DNA of 64,000 nucleotides from JAJPKK01 sp963802745 (GCA_963802745.1 CAWDKL010000002.1:1-64000), one strand, 5' to 3'. Numbered from the stretch's first letter, positions 42,921 to 53,785 are shown. The notes: a model not told the origin generated them from the sequence alone. Translations and numbers: made by a program.

Positions 42921-45073
42921 AGCAGGTTCTGCTGACGCGCGCCGGGGTCGAGGTGCGAGAGGTTCCGGCGCCGCAGGTCGAGCCGGGAACCGTGTTGGTG
43001 CGGGTCTCGCATTCCTGCATCTCGGTTGGTACTGAGATGACTGGCGTGCGGGACAGCAATTTGCCACTGTGGAAGCGCGCTCTGGCGCGCCCGGACCAAG
43101 TGCGGCGCCTTGCCGGCCTTGTCGCGTCCGAGGGACTTGATGCGGCGCGAGCGCTGGTGCGCGCAAAGCTTGCCGATGCGCAGCCGATCGGGTACTCGGC
43201 AGTCGGTGAGATCATTGAGATTGGCCACGGCGTGTCGGACATGGCGGTGGGCGATCGCGTGGGTTGTGCCGGCGCACAGTGTGCTCATCACGCCGAATTT
43301 ATCCGCGTCCCGCGCAATCTCGCGGTGCATGTTCCGCCGGAGGTTTCGGACCGCGATGCCGCGACCGTGACGATTGGGGCCATTGCGCTGCAAGGAGTGC
43401 GCCGGTTGCAGCCGACGTTGGGCGAGAGCATCGCCGTGATCGGCCTTGGGATCGTCGGCCAACTCACTGTTCAACTCTTGAAATCGGCCGGCGCGCGGGT
43501 GATCGGCATCGATATCGACCGGCGGCGGCTGGCTGAATGCGCCTCCGTCGGGCTCGACATTGCCGTGCATCCGGACGATGTCGAGCCCAGCGAGCAGGCC
43601 GTTCGGCTGACTGACGGCTATGGTGCGGACGGGGTTATCGTTACTGCGGCGTCACCGTCGGACGCGATCATTGCGACGGCTTTTCGCATGTGCCGGCGAA
43701 AGGCGCGGGTCGTGCTCGTCGGCGATGTCGGGCTTGATATAGAGCGTGCCGATATTTATGCGAAGGAATTGGATTTTCTTGTTTCCACTTCGTATGGTCC
43801 GGGCCGATATGATCGGGTTTACGAAGAATCCGGGCTTGATTACCCAGTCGCGTATGTACGTTGGACTGAAAATCGCAATTTGGCCGAGTACCTTCGGCAG
43901 ATCGCAGCCGGGCGGGTCCGACTTGATGGCATGGCTGGGGCGGAGTACCCAATCGAGCGCGCCGATGAAGGCTATCGGGCGTTATCGGATCCAGCGCAAA
44001 GGCCGCTGTTTGTTACCTTGTCTTATAATACGCCTCGCCAGCGTCCGGTGGAACGCCGAGTTTCCCGGAAATGTGTCGGCAACCGCTCAACTGCGAGCGG
44101 AATCCGGCTGGGGCTGATCGGGGCCGGCAATTTTGCCAAGGCAATGCATCTGCCATTGATCGCCCGCATGCAAGGCGAGTTTACCCTGCAGGCGGTCGTT
44201 AGTCGGCGCGGCCACGAATCGGAAAACTTGGCGCGGCAATATGATGCTGCGATCTGCGCTACCGACGCTGATACCGTATTCGATGATGCCGACATCGACG
44301 CGGTGTTGATTGCCACGCGTCACGACAGCCACGCCGATCTTGCTATCAGGGCTCTGCGGCATGGCAAGCACGTTTTGGTCGAAAAACCGTTTTGCGTTAA
44401 TCTTTCGCAACTCGCGGACATTGAGGGCGTGGTCGAAAAACTCGGCGAACAGTGCCCGGTGCTGATGACCGGCTTCAACCGCCGCTTCTCGCCGCACGTT
44501 GCCGCCGCCAAGGCGCTTGCTGACGGTCGCAGCAATCCGTTTATCGCCAACTATCGCGTCAATGCCGGCTACCTTCCGCGTGATCACTGGGTGCACGGCG
44601 CGGCCGGTGGTGGACGCAATATCGGCGAGGCTTGCCATTTTTACGATCTTATCGGCTATCTTGCCGATAGACCGGTCGCGACCGTAGAGGCGCGCGCGAT
44701 GCGGCCCGCCAATGCCCATTATGGGCGTAATGAGAACTTCGTCGTGATGCTGACTTTCGAAGATGGCAGCGTCGGCACTATAACGTATACCGCGCTTGGA
44801 AGTGCCGATCATCCGAAGGAACTGCTCGACATTTACACCGATGGCCGCGTCCTGCAGATCATCGATTTCAAGGAGTTCCGGGCCGTCGGATGCAAATCCC
44901 AACGGCTGACCAAGCACGACAAGGGCCATGCGGGTGAACTTGCAGCCTTCGCGCGTGCGGTGCGCGGCGAGACGCCGTGGCCAATTCCGCTGTGGCAGCA
45001 AGTGCAGGCCATGCGGATTGCATTTAAGGTAGAAGAACTGATCCAGTCGGGCAACAGGTCGGAGCCGATTTAG
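42917..45073 (+). CDS. Bi-domain oxidoreductase: zinc-type alcohol dehydrogenase fused to Gfo/Idh/MocA
   Basis: A 718-residue fusion. Residues 1-370 form a medium-chain dehydrogenase (HSCISVGTEMTG, GYSAVGEIIEIGHGVSDMAVGDRV, AVIGLGIVGQLTVQLLKSAGARV). Residues 395-718 form a Gfo/Idh/MocA domain (IRLGLIGAGNFAKAMHLPLI, EKPFCVN, GFNRRFSPH, GRNIGEACHFYDL). This architecture recurs next to heparinase-type genes in polysaccharide loci, as here. A redox conversion of a sugar is likely; the substrate is not known. Confidence 0.87.
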   Translation: MKQVLLTRAGVEVREVPAPQVEPGTVLVRVSHSCISVGTEMTGVRDSNLPLWKRALARPDQVRRLAGLVASEGLDAARALVRAKLADAQPIGYSAVGEIIEIGHGVSDMAVGDRVGCAGAQCAHHAEFIRVPRNLAVHVPPEVSDRDAATVTIGAIALQGVRRLQPTLGESIAVIGLGIVGQLTVQLLKSAGARVIGIDIDRRRLAECASVGLDIAVHPDDVEPSEQAVRLTDGYGADGVIVTAASPSDAIIATAFRMCRRKARVVLVGDVGLDIERADIYAKELDFLVSTSYGPGRYDRVYEESGLDYPVAYVRWTENRNLAEYLRQIAAGRVRLDGMAGAEYPIERADEGYRALSDPAQRPLFVTLSYNTPRQRPVERRVSRKCVGNRSTASGIRLGLIGAGNFAKAMHLPLIARMQGEFTLQAVVSRRGHESENLARQYDAAICATDADTVFDDADIDAVLIATRHDSHADLAIRALRHGKHVLVEKPFCVNLSQLADIEGVVEKLGEQCPVLMTGFNRRFSPHVAAAKALADGRSNPFIANYRVNAGYLPRDHWVHGAAGGGRNIGEACHFYDLIGYLADRPVATVEARAMRPANAHYGRNENFVVMLTFEDGSVGTITYTALGSADHPKELLDIYTDGRVLQIIDFKEFRAVGCKSQRLTKHDKGHAGELAAFARAVRGETPWPIPLWQQVQAMRIAFKVEELIQSGNRSEPI

Positions 45074-45078
45074 TTCGG

Positions 45079-48024
45079 ATGGGTGGAATGGATGGCTCCG
45101 ATCAGACCGCCGCGCGGAATGCATTCTTCGATCGGCTGGCGGGCAACTGGTCGCAGACCCATTATGGCCCCGAGGGCGGTATGGTTCCGCGCATTGCACG
45201 CTTTGCCGACGCGCTGCAAAGTTTCGTTCCGGCACCGGCCAAAATTCTTGATTATGGTTGTGGAACCGGCGACATCGCGGCGGCACTTGCGGCCAAAGGC
45301 TATGGTGTCATGGGACGCGACGTGTCGGCAAGCATGATCGCCAGGGCTCGCGCCATTTACGGCGCTTCCGGCGCTCAGTTTAGCGTCATCGATCCTGACC
45401 GTGCGCAAGGGGAGGCTAACCTTGGCGAAGAGATATTTGACGCTATCGTGTGCTCGAGTGTGTTAGAATATGTCGAAGACCTTCCGGGTAGTTTAAGTTC
45501 GCTAGCCGCCGCGTTGAAACCGGGTGGCTGGCTGCTGGCGACTGTGCCGAATATTCTTCATCCGCTTCGCCGCGGCGAATCTTGGCATCGGTTACTGATG
45601 AGCAATCCGATGATGCGCAGTTTGATCCGGTTTACCCCGAAACGCGAGAGCTACGAATTGCAATGGCTGTCGCGCAATCGATTTCCAATTGCCCAATGGG
45701 CGCGTGCGGTTTCGGGCCGCGGGGTTGCAGCCCGTCTGGCAGGATTGCGAGGATCATCCATTGACCCTGATGATCGGCCAGCGGCAGGCTTGATAATTGC
45801 GCAAAAGGCGTCCCGACCGCCGAGACGGTACGTGGATTGGCGAAGCGTAACGCCGTTGCTGCGGCAGTTCGCGTCGCTGCCGCCGGACCGCCTGCTCGTC
45901 AAAGCTGCGCGTTTCGCACGACGGCGCTTGCTTCGGGCAGGGCAAAGATGGGCCGATCTCCGTACCGGGAGCTACCTCGGAGAAATCCGGGGCTTGCGGT
46001 GGCAAAGCCGTGTGTCCGTTTCGGCGGCCGAAATTCCTTCCGAACTCCACGAACCGCTGCGCCTTCTTGCTGACGGCTATTGCAGGCACCAGTTCGGTCT
46101 GTTGGGTTCAGGCAGTGTCCAGGTTGGTTATGGTGCGGCGTGCCCCGGCTTCGCCGGGCATTCGTTTCCACCACAGGCCGCCGTAAGCGCCGATCGCGAC
46201 GGCGCATGGCTTGTCGGCCACGTCAATGCCTCCAATCTTGCGGTTTCGCGAGGGCTGTGGCGCCGCATTGACCGCCCTGATTATAGTCCTATCGATTGGC
46301 AGCTTGATTTTAGGTCCGGCTATCGTTGGAACTCGCAAGTTCATTTCACGCAGCTGGCGATTCCGGTCGATCTCGGCGCCGATATCAAAGTCCCTTGGGA
46401 ACTCGGCCGGTTACAGCATCTGCCGCAACTGGCGTTGTGCGCTGTGCTTGCGCAGGCCGAAGCGGCGGAGTTTGCATCGCCGTCGATTTATTTGCGGGAA
46501 TTGCGATGTCAGCTGCTCGATTTCCTGGCGCTCAATCCTCCCCGCTTCGGCGTCAATTGGATGTGTCCGATGGATGTGGGAATTCGCGCCGCCAATATCG
46601 TGCTGGCCATGGACTTGGTGGTTGGGGCAAAACTCGATGCGGACGGAGCTGTTTTCGATCAAGCCTTTTTCGATATCGTGCTGCGATCGGTGCGGGAGCA
46701 TGCAATTCACGTGGCGGGCCATTTGGAATGGTCGGACAGTGGGCGCAGCAACCATTATCTCGCTAATCTTGTCGGTTTGCTGTGGGCCGCCAGCCATCTC
46801 CCGTCGGATCGGTTGAGCGATTCGATGGTGGCGTTTGCCGCCGCCGAGCTGCTGCACGAAGGCGACCACCAGTTTGGTGCTGACGGGGGCAATTATGAAG
46901 GGTCAACGAACTACCACCGCCTGTCTGCGGAGCTGCTGCTGTTCGGCGTCGCGTTGCTGAACGGCCTGTCGGCGGCGGACCTTGCGCACTTGGACGGCGC
47001 GCGCGGCGATGCCTTGAAGGTGCGCGCGCCCTGGCCGGCGGGGCCGCTGCAGCATTATGCGCTGGCGGACGGCGGTGTCACCATCGTGCCGCCGGCACTG
47101 CGGGAAAAGCTATTCCGGGCGGCGGCGTTGATTCGTGCCGCGACCCGGCCGGATGGTCGCGCCGTGCAAATCGGCGATACGGACTCCGGCCGCCTGTTCA
47201 AGCTCGCGCCGGCGGGGCGCGTCGAGGGGGGGGCCGACGGGCGTGAATTTGTCGAAGATGCACGCGACTACGGCGCGACGGCCGCCGGCATCGAATCTCT
47301 TTTCGGCCTAGCCCAAGGTGCGTCATCGCTCGATGCGATCGTGGTTGCGCGGCTTGCCGGCGAGCATCGTTTCCCCCCGCCCAGGATTCTCGATATCGAG
47401 GACCATGGTGACCTCGACGCGGTCGTCGCCGCCATGATGGCATTGCCGGCGCAATCTCGCCGGCATTGCCGGCTTTCTTTGGGCGGACCTATTCGCATCG
47501 AAACCTGGCGGCGTTCGGCGTTTCCGGATTTCGGGCTCTATGGTTTCACGGCGGGCGGCGCGTTCATTGCGTTTCGCTGCGCCCCGGCGCCCCCTGCGGG
47601 CGCGCCACTCGGCCATACCCACGACGATAATCTCAGCGTTGAATATGTGCTCGGCGGCGCGCGCCGCATCGATCCCGGCAGCTATTGTTACACGCCTTCG
47701 GTTACGCTGCGGAATCGCTATCGGAGCGCCGCCGCCCATGATGTCGTCCGTGCGGAAGGGTGGGAGGTGACGACCCCTGGCGCGGATTTATTTGCGCTCG
47801 ATCACGCTGCGTGGGCGCGCTGCCTCGCGTGGCGGCCGAACGGCGTCGCCGGCGAGATTGCAGGGCCCCGCGGCCGGCTGCTGCGCGCGGTGGTGCTGAC
47901 CGAGGATGGCGTCGATATTTGGGATGGCGTCGATCCGCCCAATCGGCTGCGCCCGATCGCTCCGCAGCTTCGGGTGGCGGTTGGCTACGGACAGCTTGAG
48001 CCGGCCGGCGAGCATGCGCCATGA
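45079..48024 (+). CDS. Fusion of SAM methyltransferase and heparinase II/III-type polysaccharide lyase
   Basis: A 981-residue single reading frame. Residues 1-245 form a methyltransferase (ILDYGCGTGDIAAALAAKGY at 56-75, VCSSVLEYVEDLPGSL, ALKPGGWLLATVPN). Residues 255-981 match heparinase II/III-like proteins: an alpha/alpha toroid with NWMCPMDVGIRAANI (493-507), WSDSGRSNHYLANLVGLL and GGNYEGSTNYHRLSAELL, then the beta-sandwich signature GHTHDDNLSVEY (845-856). The lyase part may trim the polysaccharide. No signal peptide is visible, so a cytoplasmic location is predicted. The two parts are usually separate genes. Confidence 0.83.
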   Translation: MGGMDGSDQTAARNAFFDRLAGNWSQTHYGPEGGMVPRIARFADALQSFVPAPAKILDYGCGTGDIAAALAAKGYGVMGRDVSASMIARARAIYGASGAQFSVIDPDRAQGEANLGEEIFDAIVCSSVLEYVEDLPGSLSSLAAALKPGGWLLATVPNILHPLRRGESWHRLLMSNPMMRSLIRFTPKRESYELQWLSRNRFPIAQWARAVSGRGVAARLAGLRGSSIDPDDRPAAGLIIAQKASRPPRRYVDWRSVTPLLRQFASLPPDRLLVKAARFARRRLLRAGQRWADLRTGSYLGEIRGLRWQSRVSVSAAEIPSELHEPLRLLADGYCRHQFGLLGSGSVQVGYGAACPGFAGHSFPPQAAVSADRDGAWLVGHVNASNLAVSRGLWRRIDRPDYSPIDWQLDFRSGYRWNSQVHFTQLAIPVDLGADIKVPWELGRLQHLPQLALCAVLAQAEAAEFASPSIYLRELRCQLLDFLALNPPRFGVNWMCPMDVGIRAANIVLAMDLVVGAKLDADGAVFDQAFFDIVLRSVREHAIHVAGHLEWSDSGRSNHYLANLVGLLWAASHLPSDRLSDSMVAFAAAELLHEGDHQFGADGGNYEGSTNYHRLSAELLLFGVALLNGLSAADLAHLDGARGDALKVRAPWPAGPLQHYALADGGVTIVPPALREKLFRAAALIRAATRPDGRAVQIGDTDSGRLFKLAPAGRVEGGADGREFVEDARDYGATAAGIESLFGLAQGASSLDAIVVARLAGEHRFPPPRILDIEDHGDLDAVVAAMMALPAQSRRHCRLSLGGPIRIETWRRSAFPDFGLYGFTAGGAFIAFRCAPAPPAGAPLGHTHDDNLSVEYVLGGARRIDPGSYCYTPSVTLRNRYRSAAAHDVVRAEGWEVTTPGADLFALDHAAWARCLAWRPNGVAGEIAGPRGRLLRAVVLTEDGVDIWDGVDPPNRLRPIAPQLRVAVGYGQLEPAGEHAP

Positions 48025-49226
48025 CGGCGGCGCCAAGGGCGGTTTGGTGCACGCCGCATGCCTATCGCTCGGTCGCCCGGGTGGGGGCGCACCATTTGGC
48101 CAGTGGCCTGGCGGCGCGCGGCTGGGATGTTTTGTTCCTGTCGAACCCCGTCTCGCCGCTGCATGCTTTGCGGTGGCGCGACCACGACGTTCGGCTGCGG
48201 CTGGATCAGGCCGGCCGCGGTTTCGCGATCGAATCGGGCGGGCTGCGCACAATGCTGCCGGTCACCATGCTGCCGCTCGCCGGACGATTGGGCGCCCACA
48301 GCCGCTGGGTTCTCGATCATTGGCCGGATTTTACGATCCCGCCTGTCGGCCGGGCGCTGCGCCGGGCCGGCTTCGACCGGCCCGACCTGATGGTGATCGA
48401 CGGGCCGATCGGTGCACCGCTGATCGATATGCTGTCACCGCGCCGCAGCGTCTTGCGGCTGCTCGATCGTCTGCGCGGCTTTGCCAGCACCACCCCGGCG
48501 ATGCTGGGCGCCATGGAACGCGCCGCGCGCCGCGTCGATCTCGTGACCTATAGCGCGAAAGACCTCTCCGTGGATGTGGATGAGTTGCAGCCCCGGCAGC
48601 GGCTGCATCTTGCCAATGGCGTGGATGCCGCACATTTTCTAAAACTTCGGCCCATACCGGCCGAATATGGATCGATACCGGAACCCCGCGCCGTTTATGT
48701 CGGTGCCATGGCGCAATGGTTCGATTTCGACTTGGTGGCCTCCGCGGCCCGCCGGCGCCCAAGAATTTCCTTTGTCATGATCGGGCCGGCGGACCTTGCC
48801 CGGCGGCGCCTTCCGGAACTGCCGAACCTTCACGTCATTGGCGCGCGGCCGTGGGCGGAACTGCCTGGTTATCTCCAGCACGCCGCCGTCGGCCTCATTC
48901 CGTTCGACGTGAGAAACCATCGCGATCTCGTGCGCGGCGTCAATCCGCTAAAGCTTTATGAATATGCTGCGGCCGGATTGCCGGTCGTATCGATGGCGTG
49001 GCCGGAACTGCGCAAACTCGATGCTCCCATCGAACTGGCGGAAGATTCCGATGGCTTCATCGATGCCATCGATCGCATGGTGACGAAACCGCCGTCGGCC
49101 GCCGCGCTCATGGCCTTTGCGGCGCAGCATGATTGGAGCGCGGTCCTGGACCGGCTGCTGTCCGCTGTCGGACCTGGCGCGGAAGCGCTTCCTACCGACG
49201 CTGCGCCGGCGGGTGCGCTTCGGTGA
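48021..49226 (+). CDS. GT-B fold glycosyltransferase
   Basis: A 401-residue protein. GAHHLASGLAARGWDVLFLS begins the acceptor domain. The donor domain has RAVYVGAMAQWFDFDLV, LHVIGARPWAELPGYLQHA and the EX7E-like VNPLKLYEYAAAGLPVVSM of family-1/4 glycosyltransferases. Its ATG at 48021 overlaps the heparinase-fusion stop (ATGA), and its end overlaps wecB (GTGA). Confidence 0.85.
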   Translation: MTAAPRAVWCTPHAYRSVARVGAHHLASGLAARGWDVLFLSNPVSPLHALRWRDHDVRLRLDQAGRGFAIESGGLRTMLPVTMLPLAGRLGAHSRWVLDHWPDFTIPPVGRALRRAGFDRPDLMVIDGPIGAPLIDMLSPRRSVLRLLDRLRGFASTTPAMLGAMERAARRVDLVTYSAKDLSVDVDELQPRQRLHLANGVDAAHFLKLRPIPAEYGSIPEPRAVYVGAMAQWFDFDLVASAARRRPRISFVMIGPADLARRRLPELPNLHVIGARPWAELPGYLQHAAVGLIPFDVRNHRDLVRGVNPLKLYEYAAAGLPVVSMAWPELRKLDAPIELAEDSDGFIDAIDRMVTKPPSAAALMAFAAQHDWSAVLDRLLSAVGPGAEALPTDAAPAGALR

Positions 49227-50350
49227 CCGCCGTCCGGCCGCCGGCCGCCGCGCCGGCGCGGGTCCATCTCGTCGCCGGCGCGCGGCCTAATTTCATGAAG
49301 ATCGCGCCGTTGTGGCATGCGCTTGCTCGGCTCCCCGAGCATTTCAACGTCACACTGGTCCATACCGGCCAGCATTATGACGACGAAATGTCCGAGATAT
49401 TCCTGCGCCAATTCGGACTGCCGACGCCGCATCATGCACTCGGCGCCGGCGGCGGCTCCCACGCCGAGCAGACCGCCGCCGTGATGACGGCGTACGAGCG
49501 CGTCGCCGTTTCGCAACGACCGGACTGGGTCATCGTCGTCGGCGACGTGAATTCCACCCTGGCGGTCACGCTGGTCGCCAAGAAACTGGCGCTGCGGGTC
49601 GCTCACCTTGAGGCCGGCCTGCGCAGCTTCGACCGCACCATGCCGGAAGAGATCAACCGGATAGTCACTGACGCGCTCGCGGACTTGTTATGGACGCCGT
49701 CGCCGGACGGTGACGCCAATCTGCTGCGGGAAGGCGTGCCGGCGGAACGCATCGATCGGGTCGGCAATATCATGATCGACGCTTTCGAGATGCTGCGGGA
49801 TCGCATCGGCGCGGCGGGATGGCCGCGACGTCACGGTTTGGACGAGGGGGCATTTGCCGTGGTGACGTTGCACCGGCCCAGCAATGTGGATGATCCGGAG
49901 CGGCTCGACGCGCTGGTTGCGGTACTTTCGCGAATCTCTCGCCGATTGCCGGTGGTGCTTCCGTTGCATCCGCGCACCCGCAAACGCCTTGAGGACACCC
50001 GGTTGCTCGATCGGCTGGAAGGGACCGATGGCGTTCACGTGGTGCGGCCCCTCGGCTATGTGGAATTCATGTCGGCGGTCGCGGCGGCACGGTTTGTGCT
50101 CACCGACTCCGGCGGCGTCCAGGAGGAAACCACCTATTTGGGGATTCCCTGCCTGACCTTGCGGGACAATACCGAGCGCCCGATCACGGTGAGCGAGGGG
50201 AGCAACCGGCTCGTCAGGCTCGCGTCTCTCGAAGCCGCGGTGGAGGCGACTCTGGCCGGGCCGCGGCGCATCGGAAAATGCCCCGCATTGTGGGATGGGG
50301 CGACCGCCGGGCGCGTCGTTGCGAGTTTTCTGGCGCACGCGAATGGCTGA
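49223..50350 (+). CDS. wecB: Non-hydrolysing UDP-GlcNAc 2-epimerase
   Basis: A 375-residue WecB/MnaA-type enzyme. HLVAGARPNFMKIAPLWHAL, VHTGQHYDDEMSEIF, VIVVGDVNSTLA, LRVAHLEAGLRSFDRTMPEE and NRIVTD are all diagnostic, as is the late LTDSGGVQEETTYLGIPCLT. It interconverts UDP-GlcNAc and UDP-ManNAc. The GTG at 49223 is chosen because of the four-base overlap. With one of the dehydrogenases in the locus it could make UDP-ManNAcA. Confidence 0.94.
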   Translation: MTAVRPPAAAPARVHLVAGARPNFMKIAPLWHALARLPEHFNVTLVHTGQHYDDEMSEIFLRQFGLPTPHHALGAGGGSHAEQTAAVMTAYERVAVSQRPDWVIVVGDVNSTLAVTLVAKKLALRVAHLEAGLRSFDRTMPEEINRIVTDALADLLWTPSPDGDANLLREGVPAERIDRVGNIMIDAFEMLRDRIGAAGWPRRHGLDEGAFAVVTLHRPSNVDDPERLDALVAVLSRISRRLPVVLPLHPRTRKRLEDTRLLDRLEGTDGVHVVRPLGYVEFMSAVAAARFVLTDSGGVQEETTYLGIPCLTLRDNTERPITVSEGSNRLVRLASLEAAVEATLAGPRRIGKCPALWDGATAGRVVASFLAHANG

Positions 50351-51257
50351 TATGTCGGCTGTCTCGGTGATCATCCCGGTCTTCAATCGGGCGCATTGCG
50401 TGGGACGCGCGATTGCCAGCGTTCTGGCGCAGGAAACCACAGGCTGTGCGATCGAGCTGATCATCGTAGACGATGGTTCATACGACGATCTTGCTGGGGC
50501 CGTCCGCGGCTTCGGTGCGGCGGTTAAATGCGTCCGCCACGAACGCAACAGAGGGGCGGCGGCGGCCCGCAACACCGGAGTGGCCGCAGCCCGGGCGGAA
50601 TATATCGCCTTCCTGGATTCCGATGACACCTGGCTTCCGGGCAAGCTCGCAGCGCAACTCGCCTTCATGGAGGCCAACGGACCCGCGGCAAGCTGCACGG
50701 CCTATTGGCTTAAGCACCCGAACGCCACGGAATTCGTTTCCCCGCGCTATGCCACCGGGACGTTAAGTCTTGCCGATCTGGTGTGGGGCTGTTTCGTCAG
50801 TCCCGGTTCGACCCTGCTGTGCCGGCGCGAAACCTTTGCGGAGATTGGAAACTACGACGAGACACTGCGCCGCCTGGAAGATTGGGATTGGCTGCTGCGC
50901 TATGCGCAACACCACCGGCTTGGCTTTCTGGCGCGGCCCTTGGCCCGCATCGAGGTTGCGCCGCAGGCGCATACGACACCCAGCGTGCTCGCTGCGCTCG
51001 ATCGCCTGGAAGCACGACATCGGCCCATCCTGGCGCGCGCGGATCGGCGCTGCTTTGCATCGGCGGTCAGCGTCGAGAGGGCGGCTGCACTGTTGCGCGC
51101 GAACCGCCGGTTTGCCGGGCTAGCCGCGCTGGCGAGCGCGGTTTGCCAGGTGCCGATCGGCAATGCGGCTTTGGCGTCCGTGCTGCACAACCGCATCGGA
51201 GGACGCCGGCCGTGGAAGGCACATGCCACTCCCATAGGAGCGGCGACCGACCGATAA
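50343..51257 (+). CDS. Family 2 glycosyltransferase
   Basis: A 304-residue GT-A enzyme. VSVIIPVFNRAHCVGRAIAS, LIIVDDGSYDD, RNRGAAAARNTGVAAARAEY and AFLDSDDTWLPGKL (with DSDD as metal site) are classic family-2 motifs; RLEDWDWLLRY is the acceptor-side motif. It overlaps the wecB stop by 8 bases. It is the last gene of the forward operon before the convergent coiled-coil gene. Confidence 0.9.
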   Translation: MADMSAVSVIIPVFNRAHCVGRAIASVLAQETTGCAIELIIVDDGSYDDLAGAVRGFGAAVKCVRHERNRGAAAARNTGVAAARAEYIAFLDSDDTWLPGKLAAQLAFMEANGPAASCTAYWLKHPNATEFVSPRYATGTLSLADLVWGCFVSPGSTLLCRRETFAEIGNYDETLRRLEDWDWLLRYAQHHRLGFLARPLARIEVAPQAHTTPSVLAALDRLEARHRPILARADRRCFASAVSVERAAALLRANRRFAGLAALASAVCQVPIGNAALASVLHNRIGGRRPWKAHATPIGAATDR

Positions 51258-51267
51258 AGTTCCTCGG

Positions 51268-52278
51268 TCAACGGCCAAACAGCAGCTTGGCGAGGATCGC
51301 GAGGGTCAGCACCACGATCGCTGCCGCTGCCCATTTCAGCTGGACGATATTTGTCTTGACGGCCGCAAGTTCATTCCCGACCGCAATAACGTCGGCCTGG
51401 GTCGCCGCGGCTTCGGCCTTTATGGCCGCGACGCTGGTCTTCGTCGCCGCGAGTTCGCTCTTCACGGCAGCGATGCCGGTCTTCACGGCCGCGATTTCAT
51501 CCTTCATGGCCGTGATATCGGTCTTTACGGCTGCGATGGAATCCTTCGTGGTCGTGATATCGGACTTTACGGCCGCGATGCCAGCCTTCGTGGCTGCAAC
51601 CTCGGCCTTTGCCGTCGCGATTTCATCTTTGGTGAGCGTGATTCCGGCCTTTAGAGCGGCGACATCGGCCTTCGTGATCGCCACATCGGACTTTACGGAT
51701 GCCACGCCATCCTTCGTGGCCTCGACATCAGCCCGTGCGGCCGTCACATGATCCTTCGCGGCTAGAGCATCCGCCTTTACGGCGGCGATATCGTCCTTCG
51801 CGGCCGCGGCATCGGCCTTTACGGCCGCGAGGCCATCCTTCGCGGCGGCGACTTCGCTCTTTAGCGCGGCGACCTCAGTCTTGGCGGCGGCGACTTCGGT
51901 CCTTGCGGCCGCGCTGTCATCCTTCGCAGCTGCGACTTCCGCCTTTACGGCAGCGATGCCAGCCTTGGTGGCGGAGACGTCGGTCTTTACGGCCGCGAGG
52001 TCAGTCTTCGTTGCCGCAACCTCGGCCTTTATCGTCGTCAAGTCGTTCTTGCCGGCGGCGACGTTCGCCGTCACCGCCGCGACATCAGCCTTCACGGCGC
52101 CGATGTCAGTCTTCATCGCAACGACGAGGCCCCGCTCGGCAGCGACGTCATCCTTCGTGGCGATCCGCCTGAGATCCGTCGCGAGTCCGGCAAGTTCTTC
52201 CGTCGCGGCTTTGGCCTTGTCCTCCGGCACATTGGCCGTGCGGAGTGCTTCGTAGACATTTTCCAACATCATTGCCAT
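51268..52278 (-). CDS. Tail-anchored coiled-coil protein of 37 uninterrupted heptads (DUF1640-like)
   Basis: A 336-residue protein. The N-terminal segment (MMLENVYEALRTANVPEDKA, to about residue 54) matches the head of bacterial DUF1640/CCDC90-type proteins. Residues 55-313 are 37 consecutive seven-residue units of consensus [VTA]-K-[ADTS]-[DEG]-[VIL]-A-A without a single insertion or break. It ends LKW plus one membrane span (AAAAIVVLTLAILAKLLFGR). Related proteins have only a few such repeats. A long rod anchored at the membrane by its C-terminus is predicted; the function is unknown. It is antisense to the locus and divergent from the dehydrogenase at 52409. Confidence 0.8.
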   Translation of the reverse strand: MAMMLENVYEALRTANVPEDKAKAATEELAGLATDLRRIATKDDVAAERGLVVAMKTDIGAVKADVAAVTANVAAGKNDLTTIKAEVAATKTDLAAVKTDVSATKAGIAAVKAEVAAAKDDSAAARTEVAAAKTEVAALKSEVAAAKDGLAAVKADAAAAKDDIAAVKADALAAKDHVTAARADVEATKDGVASVKSDVAITKADVAALKAGITLTKDEIATAKAEVAATKAGIAAVKSDITTTKDSIAAVKTDITAMKDEIAAVKTGIAAVKSELAATKTSVAAIKAEAAATQADVIAVGNELAAVKTNIVQLKWAAAAIVVLTLAILAKLLFGR

Positions 52279-52299
52279 CCCGGCAGCCTTCCGTAGTTC

Positions 52300-52326
52300 G
52301 CAACAGTATAACTCTGCAACAGTATA
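52300..52326. promoter_or_regulatory. Direct repeat in the divergent promoter region
   Basis: GCAACAGTATA occurs at 52300-52310 and again at 52316-52326, 16 bases apart. It lies in the 130-bp gap between the divergent coiled-coil gene and UDP-sugar dehydrogenase gene. Each copy ends in a TATA-type sequence, so it may be a duplicated -10 region or a tandem operator. Confidence 0.4.
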
Positions 52327-52408
52327 GCAACGTCTTGCCAGGTTGTCGCGGTGTCATGCCGCATGCAGGCTGCGATCCGATCTCGGATCGCCATCGCCAG
52401 AAGGGTTC

Positions 52409-53701
<1,293 letters not shown>

Positions 53702-53785
53702 TTCCGCGCACCATGCGTTTGCCCGGATGAGCGACCTCTTGGTCGCGACGGGGGAACGGCCCATAATGGTGGTCGGAGGTCGGTT

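Noticed and set aside
44087..45286. A long minus-strand open frame opposite the bi-domain oxidoreductase and heparinase-fusion genes
   Set aside because: It overlaps two well-supported genes and carries no domain.
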